Assembly: GCF_008831285.2 (NCBI RefSeq)
Contig: NC_045143.1
Span: 3,915,503-3,979,502, forward strand
Length of the DNA stretch: 64,000 nt
Source of the DNA: Nymphaea colorata
Taxonomy: Eukaryota > Streptophyta > Magnoliopsida > Nymphaeales > Nymphaeaceae
Direction of reading: 5' to 3'
Shown here: piece by piece, positions 11,013-20,240 of the stretch
Position numbering within the stretch: position 1 is the stretch's first letter
Layout: each line of letters opens with the position of its first letter
Made by a program: the position numbers and the translations under genes
The notes under the pieces: model-generated
Told to the model about the DNA's origin: nothing
The model's database searches: none
The model's input: only the letters and a program-made list of their open reading frames with translations

Positions 11013-11807
11013 ATACGTTTTTCGACTCACATCGGTTGCCTAAAGTGCGCACCTCGCGGAAACTTTCGTACTCTGTGATATGATCAAAATACCGCCACTG
11101 GCCGAACAACTCTTCCCGCCACTATTTCCCTCTAAATTTTGTTTGGTTCGAGTTTGACGGTTCGTTCTCGAATCATGAGGAAAGGAGGAAATCCTAACCC
11201 TAGTAGCCTGTCTGTTATTGTTTGTGAAGGAGCCAATTTGATAAATATGTGCCGATTTCACCAACACTTATTACAGACAATTAAACTGTCTTTTGTAACT
11301 GTGAATTATTTCAACCTTCATTTGAGTTTCCTCCGCACAAGTTGGCTGACGAGTGCAGCAAAATGAATGCGATGTTGCAAATTTGTGAATATTGTTGTAC
11401 AACATGGCTCATGAGAGAAATCTTCTTCACTCCTCAATATGGACACTTCTCAAAGGTTGCTAGGGCGTGTGCACGTGTTCGTCCACGACACTCATTTGAA
11501 AAGAGCCACTGTTGCTGCTCAAAGTTGCGTAAATTTTTAATTCTTTCCTTTCGATACCAGGCATGCTGTAATTGGACAACCTGCAACTTCTTTTTTATTT
11601 ATCTTTGTGAGGTTCTTTACGTTTCCACACTCTTCGACTGATCGCTCACCAGCAGTAGAAGAGTGTTTAAGTGCTGATATTGTGCATTCAAGTGCTTATC
11701 TCTTATTAAAATCGCTTTTCCAGCTACAGATTCCCTAGCAGAGTGAGGGAGACTGGTAGTTTTTCATCCACTAGTGAGGATAGTGATCAAGCTTTGCACA
11801 GGTGGGG

Positions 11808-12217
11808 ATGTCGTCTGGTTCAGATGATTATAGTGATCTTAGTGAAGGGGAAATCGAAGAGTGAGTGGAAAAGCTATACAAGGAATTGAAGGAGAAGAAT
11901 GTCATCTCTAATGTCTTCATTAGGTGCCCCTACAGCCTAGGGAGGATGAAACATGATTACAGATACAAGGATACAGCCTAGGGAGGATGAAACATGATTA
12001 CAGATACAAGGATATTCTTCAGCATGCAACAAGAGTTAGGAACTCCAACAAGAGATTGAAGGAAACCGCGAGGCACGGGGCACTGACGAAGTTCTTGCAG
12101 TTGGATTTCGTAGAGAAGCTTGCACCTTCGGTTACACCTTCATTTCCAATATTTGTTCCATCATCCAATAGATTCAAAACCACAACTGCTGGCTTAGGGA
12201 GTGCAAACCCACTCTGA
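11808..12217 (+). pseudogene. XS-gene zf-XS fragment, broken
   Basis: The ATG at 11808 begins MSSGSDDYSDLSEGEIEE, nearly identical to the start of the XS protein at 19682, then hits TGA. Further on come VEKLYKELKEKNV, RCPYSLG (second zinc-binding Cys changed to Ser) and a 41-bp tandem duplication (from 11931) that shifts frame. After it the frame resumes as LQHATRVRNSNKRLKET through FLQLDFVEKLAPSVT to about 12217. The stop, frameshift and lost Cys make it a pseudogene. Confidence 0.85.
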
Positions 12218-12487
12218 GTCTGAGTCTAGTAGCAGGTAAAATGGTGAAAGGTTCAACAACAACACTTTTTTTTCCTTCTAAAATCAACCAACCCTATCAA
12301 TAAATTATGGTTGTGCTTTCTCCTAAAGACACCGTACTTGGTTCTTGATAAAATGGAGCAAATGGGAGCGGGCGGCTCTGAATTTTTATTTTTTAATCAG
12401 ATACCATCTTCTTCCGCTTTGTGGTGCCTTATTTCAATGTTCTCATTGATCACCATGCTTAGCCTTATTTGCCATTTCAATCGTACA

Positions 12488-12490
<3 letters not shown>

Positions 12491-12559
<69 letters not shown>
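12491..12559. repeat. (CT)n microsatellite
   Basis: About 34 CT dinucleotides with one TT interruption. It creates Ser-Leu and Arg-Glu repeat frames on the two strands that are not genes. Confidence 0.95.
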
Positions 12560-12596
12560 GTTGTGTGGATAGATATCAAGCTTTGTGTAGGAGGGG

Positions 12597-12690
12597 ATGT
12601 CGTCTGGTTCAAATGATTACAGTGATCTTAGTGAGGGGGAAATCAAAGGGCAAGTGGAGAAGCTAACAAGAAAACCAAAACTGACCAATA
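12597..12690 (+). pseudogene. XS-gene 5' fragment fused to inverted upstream sequence
   Basis: The ATG at 12597 gives MSSGSNDYSDLSEGEIKG then QVEKL, matching the XS protein N-terminus. At CTAACAAGAAAACC (12662) it switches to a copy of 19703-19800, which in the parent gene lies upstream of the ATG and in the opposite orientation. The piece is a fold-back chimera of coding start and antisense upstream DNA. Confidence 0.75.
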
Positions 12691-13204
12691 AAATTGATGA
12701 TCATGAAAATGATTGCAACAAACTTTAAAACTCAAACTGGGTTAAACAAGCTGAGGCAGAACACTCCCCACAAAGTATATACGAGGAGAACATCTACTTT
12801 GCAACCAAATCCAATAGCTATAGCGTTGCATATGCTCTTCCCCCCACCATTCACCCCTCTCAGCATATGTTATACTCGTGCACTTAACAAGGAAAAAAAA
12901 GAAAAACATTTGCAAATACAAAGTAATACGACTACCACTGAACTCTAAACAGTTTCATTTGCCATGGTGACTCTAGAAACCAGAGTATAAAATGATACCC
13001 AAAAGAAATCGTCCAGTTCTTCAAAGAACTGCAATGATGCAATTCAGAAAACAAGCAGTGCACAATATCTGAGAACAGGAATACCTCCGGTATCGATGAT
13101 TACGATGCCCTTAGAAACTACTGGATGCACAACTCCTGGACCACTACTATAAAAAGGAAGAATAAAGTATAACCCGGTTTGAAGGTAATCGTCCGGTTGG
13201 ATAG

Positions 13205-13206
<2 letters not shown>

Positions 13207-13269
<63 letters not shown>
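13207..13269. repeat. (GA)n microsatellite
   Basis: About 31 GA dinucleotides. The duplicate at 26380-26403 has only about 12, so the tract changed length after duplication. Confidence 0.95.
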
Positions 13270-13270
<1 letters not shown>

Positions 13271-14872
13271 CATTGACTCTAAGTAGGACTGCGTGAAGAA
13301 AAATTTGAAGAGGTCTTGTAATGAAAGCATGAGATTTAATCTAGTTGTACACCACGGAAGGCCACCATTGGCCTTAAGGATCATATGGTATGACTTGATA
13401 TTTATACCTTCTTTTTGCAATAATCTCTAGGCATGTCTTTAATTTTTTTTACAACTCTGGGTCGCTAAATTTCTTTGTTGATAGCGATGCAATTATTATT
13501 TTTGTTGGTTTCTTTATTTTTGTAGATTATCATTTCCTTACAGTCAATAATAATAACATTTCTTTTGTTAAGCAAAAATGTTAATTGCTTTATATAACAT
13601 CAACATTATTAGATTTGATATTTATACTCTTAGTTTACAATAAGGTCAAGAAACTTGATTTTTTTTTTGCAAATTCAGGTGGATGACCACACTCGTTGAT
13701 AACAATGTTATTATTATTTTTATTACATCTTTGCTTTTATAGATGTCATTCACTTATAAGTCACCACATTATCTTTAGCATTAATAATGTTTCTTTTATT
13801 GAGAAGATTTTTTTTATAACACTAAATCTCTCCATTTTCACCTTCAAGACATACTTGAAGAATCCAAGAGATCATATTTGATATTTTTAAATTCAAATAT
13901 AGATATTTGATTACTAACAAGGATTTAAAATTATTTATTTAAAAAATTCAAAAATTGCAGCATATATTCATAATTGTTGATTTAAATTAGCCGGAGAACG
14001 ATCAATTTATGGGAATAAAAATTCACACATGACATAAACCACTTTTTAAGGGAAACAACATATATAAAATTCACATACATATAAGAAACTAAAGGTTTTC
14101 TTTAAAAAAAAGCAATCAAAGAACAAGACACCACATAATGCACATCAAATATCCGGTCAGTTTGAGTAAAGAAGGTATTATTTTTAGTTTGGGTTTGCTC
14201 TTCACAAAGTAGTAAAACTTCAAATGGGTTTTAGCAATGCATATTACCAATACAATGCAAGGAACCATTAAAGGTTCATTTTGCCAAACCAATTGCAAAA
14301 AGTTCAATAAAAATTAAAGCAGTCAACAACCCACTGTCCCAAACCAATTTCCAAAATCCAAACCCAAACTCTGTCCATGTGTACAAGGGATGCCAACTTC
14401 TACACATGCATGATTCAATATTTTATACATATTTATCACCTAGTTCCTTTGGTTTACGTCTTTCATCTTCAGACACTCTGAGAGTGTGTTTGACAATTAA
14501 CCTCATATTTTAATTCCAAAGCTGATCTCTTTTACGTGGGATGCATCCCACAATGGAAACAAACACTGGATTTTACTACTATGTGAAAAAGAGGATTTGT
14601 TTTCTAGGCATTTATCGCAAAAAACATGGGATTTAAGGTTGACTAGGATGAGATCTGTCCTTAGTTCTGCCCTTAAATTCATGAATCTGAGATTCCAGTG
14701 ATCTCGAATCTGAGTTTACCATGCGCTCCATAAAGGACTTCACTTATTGTCAAACATAAATTTTTGTTCATCAGACAAACAACATGCAGATAAGTGCACA
14801 TAAAGTAGAAACAATTGATCATTGATGTGACTAGCAACGCCTTCATGGAGGCTGTGTTGTAAAAATAAGGCG

Positions 14873-17672
14873 TCCCATCGAATTTGCCAATTCACATGGA
14901 GCAGCAAAAATAGTCTCCTATTTATTTTTAAAGAACAATTGAAAATATGCATACAAATAATTAAAAAATCTAAAACAGAACAAAAAAGAATCATAACACA
15001 CTACTGTTAAGTGGGCTGATAAATTAAATTAAATCGGTCTGCTATCAATTTGCTTCGACTGCATTAATTCATGCGGAAATTCAATGAAACAAAATTTCCA
15101 ATTGAAACAAATAATGATACCGTTCATTTCCATTTTTCCAGAAAAGCATACAATAGAACAGGCTTTGCTATCAACTTTTTCGATTTAACAGCTAAATATT
15201 TCAATTTCTCGTTCAACATAAATTCTATAAGTATGTTTACACCTAATCATGGTGCTTAACACTTTGACTTACTCAAAAACGATAACCGCAATTTCTTGGT
15301 ATTCTGGTGGCTATTGGGAATGAGCACACGGAGCTCAAAACCACGGCGACGACAATGATGGCGTCAATCGATGGATGAACCCCGACTTCCGCAGTTACCA
15401 TTCCCACATCAGTAGAACAGGAGAGAGAGAGACCTAATGTCGATGGCAAGCAACCGGCGGCCACGGTCTCCCTCGCAGGAACGGCTGGCTGCTGTCGGGA
15501 GTAACTGTGCGAGAGGGAGAGGGAGAGGAAAGGTCCAGGTGTGATGCGACTGAGAGACTTCTCGCCGTCTATATCAGTCAGGTTAAATCCTTCTCCTTCC
15601 GATCGGGGACGATACCGACGGATCATCGGACTTGCAATCCATGGATTTTAAATTTTACGTTTGTTAGCGTATGGATCAAACGACAGGCTAACAAACACGA
15701 TTAAATAGGCTAGGCTTGTGCGGTTGTGCTCTGAGAGAGATTTGTCTGGTGAAATAAGAAAACATTTAAAAATATATTCCAGACAGGAGTCTGGCTGAGC
15801 CCAGTTTTGCTTACTGAAAAATAAGGGATAAAAACAAATAATATTGTCGCTTTATGTAGCAGTCTTGGTCACAAATTTTAAACGGCTAAAACGTCACTGT
15901 TATTATCATGTTAATTTGAATAACCCCATCATCGTTAATAGATTTTTTTAATACATTTTTGCTGTGTCCCCATTGATATCTGGTGAAGTTTTTTCAAGTA
16001 TGCTTGTAGACGTGGCCACTGGCCATGTTGCATTTGTCACTACGTAGGCCCATTATACGCATGGAAATGATTCTCCCATGTCCAAATCTGGCAACATATT
16101 TTATTAGCAAGAAGCGAGAAGAAAAAAGAGCTTGAAAATAAACGAAGTGCGATGGATCAAGCAAATGTAAAGATGCCTTGAGCTTAATTACTAATCCATA
16201 TGCAGTTTCGTAGTTGACTATGAACCCGTTCTTGATATAAAGATCTGATCGAATTACAAATAAAAGTTGATTTTTTGTTTAAAAATAGAGTTTGAGATGC
16301 AAATCCAATTATATAGAATCTAGTTAATCGAATTCAGTAAAAACTGAATGGGGCCAGAGTCTGAACGGAACTTAACAAGGCCAATTTCCTTTCTATGATG
16401 ATGAAAGACAATTTCCGGATATGGATGACATGTTTTTGGATGATGGAACACAAAATAAAGTTCTCAGTTTGGTAGTTTTACGAGCAACACCGTAACAGCT
16501 TAAGGGACTGTTTGGCAGCAGAGACACTTTCCACGTATCTCACGAACTTGCACCAAAAGTTGGGGTATATACATGAGAGATTAGTTTTAGCGTTCTATGA
16601 ATCTGTCTAATTTTTTTGGCAGATTCATGAGACATTCCATAATGCCTCTGATGTCAAACACCCTCTAAAGGTACATCTTAATTCAACTTTGATGGAGGGA
16701 CAATCTCTTACTGCCAAAACCCGCCTTCTCTCGACAACTTTGTTTGAGTTTAAAAACAGCAGCAAGTTTACAATATGAGTAGAGTCTGAAACTCATGCTT
16801 TTAGCAAGCATGAGCCATGCATGCAAACCACACGCAAAAGAGCTCATTTAGGTGGTGCTTGATCAGAGCAAGTAATATATATTATATAGTCCTCAACAAG
16901 GGACAATGTGTTATGAGCCCAAATGACTAAAATGACCCTTCTAGTTGAATGAAAAACTTTTCCCTAATAAGGGCAAAAATGAAACTTTGAATTTTTGTGC
17001 TTCATAAGTAGGACCTTCCATAGACAAAAAACTTTTGTGCTTCCTTCTAAAGATTTTCCTGAACAAAGGAAAATTAATTGATGAGATCATAAAATTTCAA
17101 GATAATGCAACAAGTTTCCTATGAAAGGTAAACTAATTGATGAGATTATGAAATTTCAAGATACTGAAACAAACTTCAAGTTCAAAATGGCAAGAAAATA
17201 ATGACTAGGACTTTTACGAGTTTCCCTCTTTCCCTAATTCACGAGTCCTTTACATTGTCGACCTTTTAGCAGTTAGAAGTCCCGAATAGGACTTTTAGGT
17301 GGCGTTTGAATCACACTCTCAGGAAACTTGATTTTTTAAATCAAGTTTTGTGAATATCTAAACAAAAAGACTACTTTTAAAAACCTAGTTTGAATGTTTG
17401 GGTGACGACAAAAATACTTGAGGGAGATGAAATTCAGTTTTGTCAGAACAACTTGAGGATAAAAAGGTGAGTGCACTTCAAATGGTGTTGTGGGGGCAAG
17501 TATAAAAACCAAGGCATTCAATGCCACATAAAAGCCCAAGCATGACCCCAAAACTTTAGCGGAGAGTCGTGCCAAAGCACATCCTTTAATTTGACTTATC
17601 TGACACAGAGAAATGCTTGTTTAATTTGCTGGAGGAGTTTCAAAGCTAAACATGGAAAGGAAGAAATCTTAC
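14873..17672. other. intergenic, no gene supported
   Basis: A GC-richer patch at about 15290-15620 with a CT-rich stretch looks like a minus-strand first exon or leader (possible frame MVTAEVGVHPSIDAIIVV), but no family is recognised and no downstream exon found. An imperfect 59-bp tandem duplication lies at about 17070-17190. A possible MITE-like pair of ends (CTGTTTGGCA at about 16510, TGTCAAACACCCT at about 16652) has no target duplication. The minus-strand frame at 17336-17575 may hold decayed aminopeptidase sequence, but this is unsure. Confidence 0.4.
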
Positions 17673-18005
17673 ATTAATCAAGCATGACAAAACAGTGTAA
17701 TCGAGTTCATCCCTGTATGCATCCATCAAGATGAGCAAAGAGGACAAGGACTGCTTGCTAGCTCTACACAGAGCATATGAGTCATCCAAGATACCTGAGA
17801 GAGCACAGACAATTGATGTCATAAGGAGACATATAGCTGTACAAGTGCGCAAATATCCCTCTTATTTACCAAATCGGTCTGTTGCAGTTAGGCACTTTGC
17901 CTCTGCTGCAATTCTAAGCATACTGGAAAGCTCATCATCGTACTTCACCCTGTAAAAGCCAGTTTGCTCAATGTTAACCTTCAACCAAGAGCTTCGCATA
18001 AAAAC
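17673..18005 (-). pseudogene. aminopeptidase M1-like, two isolated exons
   Basis: Exon A (about 18005 to 17870) encodes SSWLKVNIEQTGFYRVKYDD then ELSSMLRIAAEAKCL and TDRFG. A 75-bp GT-AG intron follows, then exon B (17794-17673) encodes ILDDSYALCRASKQSLSSLL followed by YRDELDYTVLSCLIN, ending at a GTAAG donor. These match the start of the C-terminal (ERAP1_C-like) domain of plant aminopeptidase M1, an M1 zinc metallopeptidase. The reading frame and splice sites are intact. The catalytic HExxH domain upstream and the remaining C-terminal exons downstream are missing, and the XS gene's last exon lies only about 200 bp away on the same strand. It is therefore a captured or left-over fragment with no aminopeptidase activity possible. 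Confidence 0.8.
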
Positions 18006-18202
18006 CTCAACATAAGATAAATATTATATGCAACTTCGTTTGCTGGAATTGTGGTTCAAAATCCATACATATGGGTTATAAGATGTTTCCTTCAATTTTT
18101 ATAAACTTGCAAAAATTTAAGGCTACCATGTGTACTCTTCACAATAACAGAAAAACACAAAGGAAACAACATGAAACAAGAAAAAGTCAGGATGTTCACT
18201 TA

Positions 18203-19682
18203 TTACCCCTGTTCCACATCCTTTGAACTAGTCTGTGCAGCATCTGAACCATCACCAATATCCAAAAGGGCAGGAGGAGGCTTTTTCTGCTCAGGGTGAA
18301 CGGCAATTCCTGAAGCAATTGCATCATGTCAGTGGGAGGTGAACCGTTGCACTCCACAACTCAAAGACGGGAGAAAACTGAAAAAGGGGGGACAAAAAGA
18401 GAGAAGGAAGAGGAGAAAAAACAGTGTTTCATGTTGGATCCCCTAATAAGCATTTTAACGAACAGTTAATCCATAGAAGCTGCACATAAATCTGTAACAT
18501 GTAAAACTTTAACCAAATGTAAATGGAAAAAGCCGGTGCACAGACAACCGGAAGTCCTTTGGCTTGCGTGGCATGTGTGAAATTTAAAATATCAAAACCT
18601 GTTGGCTGTAGTTACCAAGAAGAATCAAGAAAGAAGTAAAACATGATTAAGCTAAGACAGTAAGATGCTATCTAATTCGCACATTAATTCCACAGACGGT
18701 TAACACTTGACTCTCATTTCTCGCATAAAGTCCAGAAATGAAGGAAACCAAATTGAGGGAAAGGAAAATAAAAAGGTCGACATATGGAATAACCTTCTTC
18801 GAGAGAAGCCTTAGTCTGCTGCAATACATATGTAACCTCTTTCAGCCGCATCCCAGATGATTCCAAATCCTTGTTCTTTAAATCTATCTGTTGTTTAAGC
18901 CCATCTACAAGGATATTTTTCTTCCGTTTCTCCTCATCTTCGAGCTCAGTAACAGTTCTGAGTTCACCATGCTTCCGCAGATGCTCCCTTATACACCTAT
19001 CAGTACTGTTGTAGTCATCCTCACGAGCCATCCACCCATACATGCTTGATCCATGCCCTCGGAATTCAACCCATTCTTTTTTCCCGTGATGATCCACCTG
19101 AAAAGACCGCTCAAATGAATTCGCACTGTGATACCCACTCCACAACCTGTTAAATTCTATAATGGCCGTCCCCCGAAAGCCGTTATAATCCCACAACGGA
19201 TAAACTCTTATGGGATTGAACCAAGCAAACTCTTCTTTCAATCTGGATGCAGTAGCAAAGTGTTTACCATCCTTCCCCCTGGCCTGGATATTCACAACGA
19301 TTCCCATCCAAGGCCAAACAAAACGCTCCTCCTGAGCATCCTTTTTGAAACGTTTGGATGGTGGAGCAGATCTTGGAAATGAATGTGTAACCGAAGGTGC
19401 AGACTTCTCTATGAAATCCAACTGCAAGAACTTCGCCAATGCTCGATGCTTCACGGTTTCCTTCAATCTCTTGTTCGAGTTTCCAACTCCAGTTGCATGC
19501 TGAAGAAGATCCTTGTATTTGTAATCTTGTTTCTTCTTCCCAAGGCAGTAGGGGCACCTAAGGAAGCCATCAGAGCTCCCGGTGAAGACATTCTTCTCCC
19601 TCAATGCCTTATATAGCTTCTCCGCTCGTTCTTCGATTTCCCCCTCACTAAAATCACTGTAATCATCGGAGTCAGACGACAT
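18203..19682 (-). CDS. short XS-domain protein (SGS3/FDM family-like)
   Basis: Two exons, 19682-18794 and 18309-18203, join in frame (codon split G|GA) to give 331 residues. An acidic start (MSSDSDDYSDFSEGEIEE) is followed by a zf-XS zinc finger (RCPYC at 42-46, LQH near 60-62). The XS domain spans about 119-232 (WPWMGIVVNI, LWDYNGFRGTAIIEF, YGWMAREDDY), and a coiled coil begins at about 240-293. Proteins of this family (SGS3, IDN2/FDM1-5) bind double-stranded RNA with 5' overhangs and act in siRNA production or RNA-directed DNA methylation. FDM proteins normally continue with a long coiled coil and an XH domain. Here a 35-codon last exon (IAVHPEQKKPPPALLDIGD then GSDAAQTSSKDVEQG) ends the protein. 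The start at 19682 is preferred over one 13 codons upstream because the acidic N-terminus matches the family and a splice acceptor (TTTGCATAG) precedes it, suggesting an intron in the leader. Missing the XH domain, it may be a truncated paralogue. Confidence 0.85.
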
Positions 19683-20051
19683 CCCTCCTATGCAAAGCAG
19701 ATCACCTAACAAGAAAACCAAAGGTAACCAATAAAATTGATGATCATGATTTACAAATTACAACAAATTTTAAAAACCAAACTACGGAAAACAAGTCCAC
19801 TTAACAGTATTGAGCTTTATGATTATTTTGATATGTTTCAGATATTTTAACTATTTGTACGTATATTGTCAATTGTTCCTGTCTTTCTCACTTGTCCTTT
19901 CAAAGATATTTTGGGCACCTGAATAACAATTTAGCTATGTTTACAATTTAATCTCAACCATCTAACATCATTGGAATTAGCTGCTCAGCCTACCAAGTAT
20001 GGTTTATGTGGGTCCGGTAGCTACTTGTTTTCTCTCTCTCACAATATCTAC

Positions 20052-20118
<67 letters not shown>

Positions 20119-20240
20119 ACTTCATTACCGAGACTTGTTAAACAATAAAGCTCATTACATCCCTTAGAACAAAAAAAATTACAGAAGGTACACGGCAGTG
20201 GAAATGCCACCAATCAATTTGCGAGACAGAAATCTCGGAG
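19683..20240. other. upstream region of XS gene with (TA)n tract
   Basis: 19703-19800 is the segment copied in inverted relation to the coding sequence at 12662-12770 and 25870-25960. A (TA)n microsatellite occupies about 20049-20114. No gene on either strand. Confidence 0.7.

Larger units (their letters stand above)
10410..11450. repeat. large inverted repeat carrying XS-gene pieces
   Basis: The left arm (about 10410-10886) and right arm (about 10944-11450) are reverse complements over nearly 480 bp with scattered differences. The loop is about 57 bp. Corresponding landmarks are ATGTTGGTGAAATCGGCAC (10568) against GTGCCGATTTCACCAACAC (about 11249), and TGATGATAATACATGCTTCC against GGAAGCATGTATTATCATCA at the loop. 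Transcription through it would give a long hairpin. The parts nearest the loop are fragments of the XS gene at 18.2-19.7 kb. The matching frames at 10568-10807 (+) and 11040-11267 (-) are the same repeat read from both arms and are not genes. Confidence 0.88.
11105..14872. repeat. segmental duplication, copy 1 (pairs with 25108-27936)
   Basis: This block is repeated in direct orientation at 25108-27936. Shared landmarks are the region around the zf-XS copy, the GA-rich tract near 13207, paired minus-strand frames at 13118-13420 and 26289-26555, paired plus-strand frames at 13696 and 26828, and the end TGATGTGACTAGCAACGCC (14824 and 27890). Copy 1 has extra sequence at about 11890-12595 (a second zf-XS copy and a long CT tract) and about 80 bp near 14745-14820. 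No intact gene lies in it. Confidence 0.85.

Noticed and set aside
10568-11267. Pair of matching frames MLVKSAH... on opposite strands
   Set aside because: They are the two arms of one inverted repeat read in opposite directions, with diverging frames.
12311-12666. Ser-Leu and Arg-Glu repeat frames
   Set aside because: Translations of a CT microsatellite.
14485-14758. Possible MITE with TGTTTGACAAT-type ends
   Set aside because: Ends match over about 11 bp but no target duplication was found, and the duplicate at 27.6 kb lacks the right end.
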